Positions 27,939-38,137 of a stretch of DNA of 64,000 nucleotides are shown here, one piece after another. The DNA is from Nonomuraea angiospora (GTDB lineage Bacteria > Actinomycetota > Actinomycetes > Streptosporangiales > Streptosporangiaceae): contig NZ_JADBEK010000001.1 in assembly GCF_014873145.1 (NCBI RefSeq), positions 11,408,001 through 11,472,000 on the forward strand, given 5' to 3'. Made by a program: the position numbers and the translations under genes. Under the pieces are notes generated by a model. The model did no database searches. It was not told where the DNA came from and was given only the letters and a program-made list of their open reading frames with translations. The stretch's first letter is position 1. Each line of letters begins with the position of its first letter.

Positions 27939-29615
27939 TTACGCGGGGGGCTGGGAGACGACGACCACGTGGGTGGTCTTCGCCGGCTCGATTGTCGAGT
28001 TCCCCACCAGCTGGATGACGTACGTGTGCTTTCCGGCCGTCGTCGGCGTGTCAGCGAAGCTGAACGACCCGTCGGCAGCGGCAGTCATCTTGGCCAGGGC
28101 TTTCGAGGTAGTGCCATCGGGGTTGGAGACGTTACGTACGACGGTGACAATGGTGAGCGGGAAGGTGATGCCGTCGGCGGCGAACGTTCCGTCGAATTCG
28201 AGTCGCTCGCCGACGACGCCGGTGGTCGGGCCGGTCACCGTGAGCACCGGCTGGTACAGGCCCACCTCGACGATGGCCGAGGCGCCGCTGCCCCTGAACC
28301 ATGAGTTGCCCGGCCAGTACAACCGATATTCGTACGACCCCCATTTCGGTGCGGTATCGGTGAACTGGTACGTGCCGTCCGCCTCCGTGGTGACTTCCTG
28401 GAAGGGCCGGGAGGTGCCGTCGGGGAGCCAGCGGTACAGCTCGAGCGTCTGCACGCCGGGCGGCGCGCCGGTGCTCAGCGTGAGCCGCCCACTGAAGGTC
28501 AGCTGCTTGAGCGCGGTCGCCTCGGAGGGAGCCGTCATGGTCAGGGTGGAGGCGTGGTAAGGCGAATGCGGCAGCCGCCAGAGGTGCATCCGCCCGGTGT
28601 CAGGCTCCTTCAGCACCGCATAGGTGAGTACGCCGTAGAAGGCGATGCTGCCCGCCACCAGCGCCTTGCCCTGGTGGTCGGCCGAGTAGATCACCTCCGC
28701 CGTGGCCGGGTCGTACACCACGATCTCCGCCGCGTCGCCCGCGGAGGAGTTCCAGCCGCCCACGACGTAGGCGCCGTTCGGGCTGGCCGCGACGGCGGTG
28801 GGGAGGCCGTGCTCGCTCAGCTCGCCGCTGTCGTAGGCGCGTGTCTTGGCGTTGGTCATCGTGTCCCAGGCGTCGAACCGGTGGGTGTCGGCCAGCGCCG
28901 ACAGCGCCGCTGACCCGTAGTCGGCGAGAGCGAGGTCCCGCAGGGACGTGTCAGCGCGGATCTCACCGCGCGAAGTGGCCGGGGTGGTGCTGACGTCGTA
29001 CACCCTGATCGAGGCGGGGTCGGCTCCCGGCTCTCCCGCCACCAGTGTGCTCCCGGCGACAGCGACCAGCGGAGGCTGCGTCGTGCCTGGCCAGACCGGG
29101 ACGAGGGTGGGTGTCGGCCTCCACAGCTCGAGGGCGACGACGCCTCCTTCCCCCGCTTGGCCGCACCCGTATCCGACCCACAGCCGCTCGTACGACTGGG
29201 CCAGCGTGGACGGGCACGGGTAGGCGGTGAGGTCGATCCGCTTGGTGATGGCGAGCGTTGCGATGTCGATCTCGATCACTTCATGCGAATCGCGCAGCGC
29301 CGCGTACACCTTCCTGCCGTTGTCCGCCACGGACAGAGCCACGGCACCGGACAGGCCGCTGATCGTGTCGATGAGCGCGCCGTCGCTCTTGGTGACCACG
29401 ATCCGATCGTCGGCGGCGACGAAGATTTTGCCGCTCTGTCCCACCACGTCGCCGCCCCTGTCGGCGGCGACGCCGAGGTCGATGACGGTGTCGGCGGCCG
29501 AGGCGGCGGGTGCCTGAGCGACCAGCAGGAACGCTGCCAGGAACAGGGACCCAGCCAGGGCGACTAATCGGCGGGAAAGAGGAGCACGGCCAGAGCTTGA
29601 GAGGCGCACATGCAC
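27939..29615 (-). CDS. Secreted beta-propeller protein with Ig-like domains
   Basis: 558-residue exported protein. A signal peptide ends around APAASAADT. Residues 45 to about 350 show YVTN/SMP-30-like propeller repeats (for example AVALSVADNGRKVYAAL and TAVAASPNGAYVVGGW). Two Ig-like sandwich domains follow (about 355-455 and 455-555), each ending in a GTYQF or GSFSF strand with TPTTAGKHTYVI. Such proteins sit on or outside the cell surface in actinomycetes; binding partner and function are unknown. No LPxTG or other anchor is visible. Confidence 0.8.
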   Translation of the reverse strand: MHVRLSSSGRAPLSRRLVALAGSLFLAAFLLVAQAPAASAADTVIDLGVAADRGGDVVGQSGKIFVAADDRIVVTKSDGALIDTISGLSGAVALSVADNGRKVYAALRDSHEVIEIDIATLAITKRIDLTAYPCPSTLAQSYERLWVGYGCGQAGEGGVVALELWRPTPTLVPVWPGTTQPPLVAVAGSTLVAGEPGADPASIRVYDVSTTPATSRGEIRADTSLRDLALADYGSAALSALADTHRFDAWDTMTNAKTRAYDSGELSEHGLPTAVAASPNGAYVVGGWNSSAGDAAEIVVYDPATAEVIYSADHQGKALVAGSIAFYGVLTYAVLKEPDTGRMHLWRLPHSPYHASTLTMTAPSEATALKQLTFSGRLTLSTGAPPGVQTLELYRWLPDGTSRPFQEVTTEADGTYQFTDTAPKWGSYEYRLYWPGNSWFRGSGASAIVEVGLYQPVLTVTGPTTGVVGERLEFDGTFAADGITFPLTIVTVVRNVSNPDGTTSKALAKMTAAADGSFSFADTPTTAGKHTYVIQLVGNSTIEPAKTTHVVVVSQPPA

Positions 29616-30125
29616 TCCATTCTAAAGGGCAATTGTCGAACATATGTTCGCACATTGGATCATCGTCGTCCAGAACGGCCTCGGAGAAGGTGGTCCCATC
29701 GCCCGCCGCCCCAGGCGGACCCCGTATGGGGCGTCGCCGACAAGGTCCTGACCACAATGGGCACGGTGTGGGTGCGCCGTGAGAGGTGCATCCATCGCCT
29801 TCTCGGCCACCCATCCAACGAGTTGCCCCTCTCGGCAGGGATCGGGTGCCACCCGTGGTCCATCGTTATCGTCGGCGTGGTGTCGCCTCCGGAGCACATG
29901 CCTGAAAGGCCAGCCAACATGCCTTACATGGCTACTTTGGCCTGCTGGGAGGCCCGGCGCAGGCGCCCGAGGTCCTGGCGGCGCCGTGCTGCAGTGGCCC
30001 GCCCGGGCCACAGCTGATCGGCTCGGGCATGGACCCCAGCGACGGCGGCGCAGATCAGGCCGACTACCACATCTGGAACCTTCGCCGCGGGCGGGCTCGC
30101 GGGCAGTTGCGTATCTTGGGTATGA
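29616..30125. other. No gene recognised
   Basis: About 500 bases between the secreted-protein gene and the methyltransferase remnant. Only low-complexity shadow frames are present; the upstream part presumably carries the promoter of the leftward secreted protein. Confidence 0.4.
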
Positions 30126-30272
30126 GACGGCGCGACGACGACGCCGTGGTTCGAGTACTGGCTCGCGACGCCGGACGAACTCGCGGCCGCCGTCGCCGAG
30201 TCGGCGTGGACCCTGGAGGATCTGGAACGCGACCCGGCAGGCCCCGGCTACATCGCCCGCCTGCGCTGCTGA
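30126..30272 (+). pseudogene. Methyltransferase-like 3' remnant
   Basis: The frame ending at TGA 30270-30272 encodes PWFEYWLATPDELAAAVAES and then WTLEDLERDPAGPGYIARLRC, which reads like the C-terminus of a class I SAM-dependent methyltransferase. A stop at 30123 and absence of the SAM-binding part in any frame upstream show that only the tail is left. Family assignment is tentative. Confidence 0.4.
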
Positions 30273-30317
30273 ATGCCCCCGCAGACGCCAAGGTGCCGCC
30301 CCCGCACCGCAGGTGCT

Positions 30318-31124
30318 TCACGCGGGTGGGCCCGCCTTCACGCGCTGCACCAGCCGTTCCACCGACCCCCGGTAGCCGTGGAGGTGCTCCAGCCACCACG
30401 TGGCGCCCGCCTCGGCGTAGGCCCGCACCGGCGAGCCCGGCCCGCTCACTCCGATGACCGCCACGTCGAGATCGCCTGCGGTGGCCCGGTGCCGGCGCAG
30501 CTCGCTGACCTGAGCGGCCAGGGAGTCGGGCGAGAGCGTCATGCGGCCCTCCTGGTCGTCGCCGGCGACGATCCAGCCATCCCAGCGGGCGGCCCGCCGA
30601 AGGGCGCCTGCGGCCGTGCCGCCGACCCACACCGGGACCCGAGGGCGCTGGAACGGCAACGGCGCGAGCCGCACCCCGTCCACGGTGTAATGAGCGCCCC
30701 GGTGATGGACCTCGTCACCGGACCAGAGCGAGGTCATTACGTCGAGTGCCTCATCAAGCACCGCCCCGCCCGGACGCGCTGAGCCGAAGGCGGTGAACTC
30801 CTCCCTCACGCCGCCCAGCCCGGCTCCCAAGATCACGCGGCCCCCGCTCAGCCTGTCGAGCGTCGCCACGGTCTGGGCCAGGATCTCCGGGCGATGCCGG
30901 GCCACGGCCGTCACCGCCGTGCCCAGCCTGATACGCGAGGTCGCCTGGGCCGCAGCGGCCAGCGCCACCCACGGGTCCGCCGACGGTGTGCCCCAGGCGA
31001 AGGCCACATGGTCCCACACCAGCACGGCGTCCCATCCGGCCGCCTCGGCCTCCCGGGCGAGAGTGACCAGGCGCGCTGGCTCCGCGAGCTCACCGAGGAT
31101 CGCGACGTCGATGCCGTAACGCAT
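30318..31124 (-). CDS. LLM class F420-dependent oxidoreductase
   Basis: Luciferase-like TIM-barrel flavin/F420 enzyme, 268 residues from ATG 31124. Typical blocks are AREAEAAGWDAVLVWDHV, the segment around IRLGTAVTAVARHRPEILAQ, GRVILGAGLGG and a C-terminal AGATWWLEHL. In actinomycetes these use F420 or FMN to oxidise or reduce small molecules; the substrate is unknown. The frame stays open upstream to 31475, but that part is foreign AT-richer DNA with no coding similarity, so the conserved MRYGID start is preferred. Confidence 0.88.
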   Translation of the reverse strand: MRYGIDVAILGELAEPARLVTLAREAEAAGWDAVLVWDHVAFAWGTPSADPWVALAAAAQATSRIRLGTAVTAVARHRPEILAQTVATLDRLSGGRVILGAGLGGVREEFTAFGSARPGGAVLDEALDVMTSLWSGDEVHHRGAHYTVDGVRLAPLPFQRPRVPVWVGGTAAGALRRAARWDGWIVAGDDQEGRMTLSPDSLAAQVSELRRHRATAGDLDVAVIGVSGPGSPVRAYAEAGATWWLEHLHGYRGSVERLVQRVKAGPPA

Positions 31125-31146
31125 GCCCACACTCAAGCACCTGGCA

Positions 31147-31466
31147 CCGACACTTCCGTCATCAGACTTGACCTCAGCGATGACACCGCCATCACGCCCG
31201 CGGCCTATCTCGGCGACACCGAAGAGGTGGCTCGGCAGTATGCAGCACGGGGGACGCACGAGGACGGATATTATGAGTACACAATGCGACCGGGATTCCT
31301 CAAGGCGTTTCCTCCTAGCAAATATATGACTACGCACGACAACAAGCCAGGTCAGCATCAGTGGCTTATTCCGCGCGGTGAGATCGCTCGATTTAACTCC
31401 TATATCGCAGGCATGCGATGGATCAACTACTACCAGGATGACCTGGGGAACGGATATACGTGGTAG
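31147..31466 (+). pseudogene. C-terminal fragment of a toxin-like protein
   Basis: About 105 codons in one frame, ending at TAG 31464-31466, in markedly AT-richer DNA than the surroundings. It encodes AAYLGDTEEVARQYAARGTH, DGYYEYTMRPGFLKAFPP, and then GQHQWLIPRGEIARFNSYI. The conserved aromatic and charged pattern resembles C-terminal domains of Rhs/polymorphic toxins, but I cannot name the family. There is no start codon or 5' part; upstream the frame runs antisense into the LLM gene. It is probably a displaced toxin tail. Confidence 0.45.
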
Positions 31467-31701
31467 CAGTACCAAGGGGCCGACACATCAACTTTGTGCC
31501 GGTACTCTGAGATAAGTAGAACCTCCTCGTATGCCAGCCTGGATGCTGTCCATTCCGGGCTGGCATACGGCACAGTGGCCTCCACGCCCGTTACGCACAC
31601 CAAAAACTCCTGCAGAGGGGTCAGGAGGAATATGGGGAACTATCAAAATTGACATCCCGCCAAGCTCTGTAATATCAATATACGATGAAAGGAATGCTGT
31701 C

Positions 31702-32214
31702 ATGGGCCGCGCCGGAGAAGGCGAGGCATATCGAAGCGTATTGGCCGCCCTAGAGATTGGCCAGGTTTGCAATGGGGTAATTACGCATATCAGGGACTTC
31801 GGCGTTTTTGTTGATCTCGGCGATATGGAGGGCGTGATAACTAGCATCAACCTATCCTGGGGTAACTTCAATCACCCGTCTGAAGTTGTCTCTGTCGGAC
31901 AAAGTGTGGCAGTCGTTGTTCTGGCGGTCGATCTGCAACGAATGCAGATATCGCTATCCCTTAAAGAGTTGCAGCCGAGGCCGCTGTTGAAATTTGCGCG
32001 CGATTGCCTTGGAAAGACTCTTCGGGCTAAAGTTAGTAAAGTTGTACCATTCGGGGTATTCGTGCGTCCGGAGGACGGTATAGAGGGCTTGATCCCCGTG
32101 GCCGAATTCGAGCGAAAGGGCATAGAAGTATTGCCGTCGCCTGGCGACGAAATCCCCGTTCGGGTTGAAGCAATCAATATCGTCAGCAATAAAATTAAAC
32201 TTTCGCTCCCATGA
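31702..32214 (+). CDS. Small protein with two S1 RNA-binding domains
   Basis: 170 residues made of two S1 motifs: GQVCNGVITHIRDFGVFVDL then QISLSLKEL, and LRAKVSKVVPFGVFVRPEDG then KIKLSLP. S1 domains bind RNA; ribosomal protein S1 and polyribonucleotide phosphorylase are the classical carriers, but this stand-alone pair is neither. ATG 31702 is preferred, with GAAAGGA eight bases upstream; the frame opens earlier at 31531. Codon use and GC are clearly lower than the neighbours, indicating transfer. It directly follows the toxin tail, where immunity genes usually lie, but no known S1-type immunity function is assumed. Confidence 0.75.
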   Translation: MGRAGEGEAYRSVLAALEIGQVCNGVITHIRDFGVFVDLGDMEGVITSINLSWGNFNHPSEVVSVGQSVAVVVLAVDLQRMQISLSLKELQPRPLLKFARDCLGKTLRAKVSKVVPFGVFVRPEDGIEGLIPVAEFERKGIEVLPSPGDEIPVRVEAINIVSNKIKLSLP

Positions 32215-32321
32215 TGCTGTCGTGTAAGCATTCACCTCGTGCGCATTGGGTGACGACGGAACCGCTGGTGTGACCGTCCGTGAGTTTGATCAATCCCCCC
32301 GAGGGTAATTCGATCTTCGGG

Positions 32322-32497
32322 TTCCGGCCTGGAGGAGATGTCTCGCGAGGAGCTGATTGCTCTGACGCGTGCCCTCGTGGCCGAGAATGCCGCTTCGGGC
32401 GGAGGTGGCCGAAGTTCGGGCCGAGAACGCCGCGCTGCGGGGGCGGGTGGCCAGGTCGGAGCGGTTGCTCTCGCGCAACAGCGGCAATTCGGGGTGA
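32322..32497 (+). mobile_element. IS66-family transposase N-terminal fragment
   Basis: Encodes LEEMSREELIALTRALVAEN, then after a frame change LRAEVAEVRAENAALRGRVA and RLLSRNSGNSG, the N-terminal coiled coil of IS66-type TnpC proteins. It stops at the IS1182-like remnant that follows, with one frameshift inside. Confidence 0.7.
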
Positions 32498-32528
32498 AGG
32501 ACCTTGCTGGTTAACTCATTTCAGGCGG

Positions 32529-33470
32529 TCAGGGCGGTTCGAGTCGGGCCAGGTGACTGGTGCGTTTGCGCTGCAGAGGGCGGCCGTTCCGCCAGGCGTC
32601 CAGGCGGATCAGGTTGACCGCGATCGCGGAGACGATGTGTTCGGGGTGGACTTTCTTGATGCCGCGGTAGCGGGCGCGGCGCAGGCCGGTGACGGTGACG
32701 GTTTGGTGGATGGTGGCTTCGATGTCGCACCGGAGGGCGTATCGGTCGTGCCAGGCGGGCGTGGTTTGTTCGGTGCGGGCGGCGTCGAGGGTTTCCTGGA
32801 TCGCTCGTGGGTGCAGGGTGAGGTGGCGGCCGCTGTGCTGGGCGCTGGTGCATGAGGTCCGCACCGGGCAGGGGCAGCAGGTGTTGAGGGGGAAGGCGGC
32901 CACGATCATCGGGCGGTCTTTTTGTCGGCAGGGTGTCCAGGAGGTGCTGGTCTGTCCTTGCGGGCAGGTGACCTGCCGACGTTCCCAGTCGATGGTGAAG
33001 GCGGTGCGGTCGTAGCCGTTTCGGTGCGAGCCTGGAGGGAGTTGTCGGGCCGCAAGGGCGTGACCACCGTCATCTGGTGTTGCTCACGGGCGGCGACAAC
33101 GAGTTCGGCAGAGGAGTACCCGGCGTCCAGGTAATGCTCGGCGGGCAGCAGGCCGCGCCGGGCCAGGTGCTGGTGGATGGTCTCGGTCATCGCCGTGTCG
33201 GGCACGGTGGCGTCGGTGGTGGCCACGTTCGTGATCAGATTCGGCGGTCTTGTGCCGAGGTTGGTGCCGAGGCCGGTGTCGGGGCCGGTGGTGCCGGTGC
33301 CATCGGCTCCATCGTGGGCATCGGCGCTGCGGTGGCAGGTTTCGGTGATGTGCACCTTGTAGCCGTTCCGCAGCAGCTCGCTGCCTTTGGCCGCCCAACG
33401 GGTATCCAGGTCATACGGCGAGGCCAGCCGGTATCTGCCCGGCGGCAGGCCCTCGCCACCCGTGTGACAT
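32529..33470 (-). mobile_element. IS1182-like DDE transposase remnant
   Basis: Leftward transposase pieces joined across a frameshift near 33000. The upstream part reads YRLASPYDLDTRWAAKGSEL, HITETCHRS and HYLDAGYSSAELVVAAREQH. The downstream part reads FTIDWERRQVTCPQGQTS and, near the end, RYRGIKKVHPEHIVSAIAVN. These are the central and C-terminal parts of an IS1182/IS4-type transposase. The N-terminal third is missing. It is not functional. Confidence 0.75.
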
Positions 33471-33650
33471 GTAGGAAGAGTCGGCGTGGGACGGAGCGGG
33501 ACGGAACGTTCTCTATCGCTATTGACGGTTCCACCGATCCTGGCCTGAGCGTTTTGGCCGTTGCGGGATCAGCTGTCGCCATGGGCGACGCTCTTGATGG
33601 TGTCGAGCCAGTTCGCCATAAAGTGCTCGGCTTGTACCGCTTCATAACTC

Positions 33651-34774
<1,124 letters not shown>

Positions 34775-34829
34775 CAGACCCGACGAAACACCAGCTCAAA
34801 CCACGTGTACGAGTTTTGAAGCGGTACAC

Positions 34830-34956
34830 GCTCCGCTGCGGGTCCTTCCCGACCCGGTCGAGGACGATATCAAGGTCATCCGACTTGACCGCCTCGGCGG
34901 GCTGATCCACGAATACGCGCAGGTCGCATAGGGTGGCCGAGTTCTTGGCACCCACA
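34830..34956 (+). mobile_element. Right end of a TGTGGGTGCC-type IS (repeat of 57538-57664)
   Basis: Encodes the transposase C-terminus LRVLPDPV...RLDRLGGLIHEYAQVA and ends in GGCACCCACA. The same ~127 bases recur at 57538-57664 with few changes. The end is the inverse of the left end TGTGGGTGCC found at 56499 and 63826, so this is one terminus of that element without its body. Confidence 0.8.
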
Positions 34957-35441
34957 CGCTCACCCGACCGCGAGCTGGGTGCTCCAGGCGATGAAGAATC
35001 TCATGATGGATCTGGACGACGCGGGTTGCCGGGCGCGCTATCTGATTCGCGACCGGGATGGGAAGTTCCCCGCTCGCATGGAGGAGATCCTCGCCGGGGC
35101 CGGCATCCAGACCGTGCTCACCGGTATCCGGATGCCGCGGATGAACACGGTCATGGAGCGGTGGGTGCAATCGTGCCGCCGTGAGCTCCTCGACCGCTGC
35201 CTATTGTGGAACGAACGCCACCTGCGGCACGCCCTGCGCGAGTACGAACGGTTCTACAACCGGCACCGCGCCCATCAAACCCTGGCCCAGGCGGCCCCAC
35301 TGCGCGCCGTCCCGGATCCGATCACTGATCCAGAGGATATCGCCAACTTGAACATACGCCGTCGAGACCGGCTCGGTGGAGTCCTCCACGAGTACTCGCA
35401 TGCCGCTTGAACTGCATGGATGGAGTTTTCGGCAGGCGCAA
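34957..35441 (+). mobile_element. 5'-truncated integrase-core transposase
   Basis: A 143-residue frame (34979-35410) covers the second half of an integrase-type transposase: NLMMDLDDAGCRARYLIRDR, the Glu-bearing NTVMERWVQSCRREL and a C-terminal RDRLGGVLHEYSHAA. The N-terminal half is absent, replaced by the IS end before it. The terminal sequence CTGCATGGATGGA...GGCAGGCGCA at 35412-35441 recurs twice near 58.7 kb. Confidence 0.8.
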
Positions 35442-35482
35442 TCTTTTCCATATGTCCACTCGCTTCCTGGAGAACCGGTTTG

Positions 35483-36031
35483 ATGAAAGCCATGATGACC
35501 AACCGGCCGCACGCGTCCCCTGTTCGCCCGCTGGTGCTGCTCGACGTGGACGGCGTGCTCAACCCGGAGGTACGACCCGGCCCTGGCTGGCAGCCGCATC
35601 GAGCGCAGTCGCCGATCGGCACCTTCGACGTCATCCTCAACCCCGGCCACGGACGGCTGTTGCTGGAGTTCGCCGACAGAGCCGGTGCTGATCTGGTCTG
35701 GGCCACGAGTTGGGAGCATTACGCCAACCATGAGATCGCACCGAGGATCGGTCTGCCGGAACTGCCGGTGATCGAGGTCAACGCCCATACGGGCGCAGCT
35801 GGCATCCACCCGAAGACACCACCGGTCGCCGAGTACGTGGCCGGTCGGCCGTTCGTGTGGTTTGACGACGACCTCGACCCGGCTGACACGACCTTCCTTG
35901 AGCGGCACGGCAGCGTGGGCCATTTTCGCATCATCCACGTGGGCCCGCACCACGGACTGGACGAGCATCACCTCCGCCAGGCCGCCGCCTGGCTCGCGTC
36001 CCTCCCTTCCTCGCACGAGAACAGGGAATAG
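35483..36031 (+). CDS. HAD-like domain protein
   Basis: 182 residues. The haloacid dehalogenase nucleophile motif LVLLDVDGVLNPE is present near the N-terminus, a later ATSWEH supplies motif II, and WFDDDLD fits the acidic metal-binding motif. This subgroup is widespread in actinomycetes as small HAD-domain proteins, probably phosphatases of unknown substrate. ATG 35483 is preferred because GGAGA lies nine bases upstream; 35492 and 35495 are alternatives. It sits between IS remnants and may have been carried with them. Confidence 0.85.
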   Translation: MKAMMTNRPHASPVRPLVLLDVDGVLNPEVRPGPGWQPHRAQSPIGTFDVILNPGHGRLLLEFADRAGADLVWATSWEHYANHEIAPRIGLPELPVIEVNAHTGAAGIHPKTPPVAEYVAGRPFVWFDDDLDPADTTFLERHGSVGHFRIIHVGPHHGLDEHHLRQAAAWLASLPSSHENRE

Positions 36032-36306
36032 CGTCATTCCTCCGCAGGGGCGGTTCTACCGATGCGCTGCCCAGCGTGCTGAGTGGAGGCAGGATGAACT
36101 GATTGGCGCGTGAACGCTGGTCGAGAGGATTGAGGCTTGGTCGGCGGGTGCCGGCAAGTGGACCCGCGGCAGAGCGTGCCGCCGCACTGGCGCAGGCGCA
36201 CCGGAACGCAGAGCCAGCAGGTCAACACCGAGCCGTGAACCGCCACGCAGAGCCATCACGGCCATGGCCCGTCAGCTCATCTTCACGTTCCCACACGATA
36301 GTCACC
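36032..36306. other. No gene recognised
   Basis: Only Arg/Ala-rich shadow frames are present between the HAD gene and the IS630 remnant. Confidence 0.4.
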
Positions 36307-36399
36307 ACGCGGGAGAACGATATTCTGGCGCGGGTGAACATCTGGAACGAGGACGTCAAGCCGTTCGTTTGGATCAAAACCGACCGAAGAGATCCTTGA
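36307..36399 (+). mobile_element. IS630-family transposase 3' fragment
   Basis: Encodes ENDILARVNIWNEDVKPFVW then IKT, the C-terminal tail typical of IS630 transposases. A second, better tail of the same family lies at 48590-48723. No other part of the element is present here. Confidence 0.5.
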
Positions 36400-36472
36400 A
36401 TCCCTAGAGTTACCTCACTCGCCGTACTCATGAGCAACTCATGGGCACACGCAAGCGTACCCAGGCTGGCCG

Positions 36473-36829
36473 TCAACGTCGTCGCGACGCCTTGCGAAGT
36501 CGGCGTCGTTCCTCGGAGTTGTGGAAATAGGCGTCGTTGCCCCGCAGGTACAGCAGCAGGAGTCCAGCGCAGGAGGCGGCTATCGCGAGGATGTTCACCA
36601 CTGCGGTGTCCTGGCCTACCGACGACGGGGTCGAGCTGGTGAAGCCCCACCAGGCAAAAGGAAGCAATTGCACCATGAGCAGGGTGGCCGCGATGGTGAC
36701 GATAGACCTGGCCTTGCGCCGGCCGCCGATGGCAAGCAACGCGAAGACAACATAGACCAGCAGCAACAAGCCCATGACCTGGAGCAGGAACTCGTTGACC
36801 AGCGGAGCCCAGGCCAGAGCCGAAAGCAC
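36473..36829 (-). CDS. Small membrane protein
   Basis: 118 residues with three predicted membrane spans (VNEFLLQVMGLLLLVYVVFA, SIVTIAATLLMVQLLPFAWW and VNILAIAASCAGLLLLYL) and a basic tail ERRRLRKASRRR. The frame continues upstream as ITAAGFLLVLSALAW without a good start, so the true N-terminus may have been lost at the junction with the decayed gene next door. Function unknown. Confidence 0.5.
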   Translation of the reverse strand: MLSALAWAPLVNEFLLQVMGLLLLVYVVFALLAIGGRRKARSIVTIAATLLMVQLLPFAWWGFTSSTPSSVGQDTAVVNILAIAASCAGLLLLYLRGNDAYFHNSEERRRLRKASRRR

Positions 36830-37403
36830 GAGCAGGAACCCGGCAGCGGTGATGGAGCCGGGCTGGGCGGTTCCGGCGGGTACAGCACTCGCGCGATCTC
36901 CCCGTCCTTCAGCGGGTAGTTGATGGTGGGACCGAGGCGGAGGAGCGACTTGACGGCGTAGTCGTCGTCGAGAGGCGAGGCTTTGAAAAGTTCCTCGAAC
37001 GCCTCCACGAGCGCGACCATGGCCGCCATCTGCCTGCCGTCCGCGCTTGCGGTCTCCGCCTGGTGAACCAGGTCGCGCACCGGCTGTTGAGGGATCATGT
37101 CGGCCATGGACACAGCTTCGTAGTCCAGCTGGAAGACCAGGGGCGTGCTGGCCTCGAGGAAGGTGGTGGTGTCGGCAGCGGCGAGGTTGATGGTGGGCTG
37201 GTCGGGATGGCCGCCGTTGTGCTTGAGGGTGTTGCGGATCTTGTTCAGTCGCTTCATGCCTTGCGCAACCGGGAGATCAGTGCCGAGTGCGAGCTTGAGA
37301 ACCAGGAGAGCGGCTCGGGCAGGCGGGCCTGTTCGACTCCGTGATTGTGGAGGTATCTGATGTAGGCCAGACGGCGCCTGATCTCGTCGGGGGGCAGCGG
37401 CAT
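36830..37403 (-). pseudogene. Decayed hypothetical protein (frameshift and internal loss)
   Basis: Begins MPLPPDEIRRRLAYIRYLHN at 37403, then shifts frame near 37310 and continues ALLVLKLALGTDLPVAQGMK, NKIRNTLKHNGG and on to RVLYPPEPPSPA. The family I recall has a longer stretch between the two parts, so about 50 residues seem deleted as well as the frame shifted. Function unknown. It is divergent from the membrane-protein/STAND pair and was probably a neighbour of it. Confidence 0.5.
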
Positions 37404-37675
37404 GGGGAGGCGCCTTTCGCTCGCGATTTCGCTCGCGAGAAGGAACGTTATCAGGAGTAAAACACGGGTCCGCGCCGCCCGGGCTGTCCGGTAGGCCGCG
37501 GTCGCACCCCCGGCACGGAGGGACGGGTTTCGGGACAATCGTTCCTGCGGAAATGCCGATCAGGGCGCGGCCCCCGTCACCGTCCCGTAAACGACCGATT
37601 CGCAGAGGCGGGGGAACCGGTAACGCCTTCGCTACTTTCAGTCTGCTCGCGCCGGTTCGGGGGCACGCTGGAGGC

Positions 37676-38137
37676 ATGTCGAAGACGTCGTCTGCGGCTG
37701 GACGTCGGCCGGGTTTGCGGTTATGGCGGGTCGTGGTGATCGCTGCGGTCGTCGTGCTGGTGCTCCGTCTGGCGGCCGGGTTGCTGTGGTTCTTCGCCGA
37801 TCCGCTGCACCTGCCCGACTATGTGCTTCAGGTGCTGGATCAGCGAGCCAGCGTGGTCAGCATGTTCACCGGCATGGCGCTGGGTGCGGCCGCCCTGGTG
37901 GTCGCTGTGGTGGCGTTGCGGGCGCAACTGCGGGCCGAACACACCCCGACAGCGGCCGGGCAGAGCACGCCGCCTGCGGTGTCGGCGTCCGGCGAGCGTG
38001 CGGTCGCCGGAGGCGGCGACAACTCCGGCGTCATCTCGACCGGTGACGGCGCCCGGAACGTGCAGATGCGGGCGCACGCCTCAGACCAGGGCCGGGTGTA
38101 CCAAGCAGGCGGCGACCAGACCATCAACGAACGATGA
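37676..38137 (+). CDS. Two-span membrane protein with C-terminal amyloid-like motif
   Basis: 153 residues. A basic start is followed by a first span (VVVIAAVVVLVLRLAAGLLW) and a second around MFTGMALGAAALVVAVVALR. The cytoplasmic tail ends with GDNSGVISTGDGARNVQ and, at residues 139-150, GRVYQAGGDQTI. The same motif is at the N-terminus of the next protein (GRVYQAARDQSI, residues 24-35). Matching effector C-terminal and NLR N-terminal motifs are the hallmark of prokaryotic amyloid-signalling pairs. A membrane-disrupting effector triggered by the STAND protein is the inferred role. The stop overlaps the next ATG. Confidence 0.75.
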   Translation: MSKTSSAAGRRPGLRLWRVVVIAAVVVLVLRLAAGLLWFFADPLHLPDYVLQVLDQRASVVSMFTGMALGAAALVVAVVALRAQLRAEHTPTAAGQSTPPAVSASGERAVAGGGDNSGVISTGDGARNVQMRAHASDQGRVYQAGGDQTINER

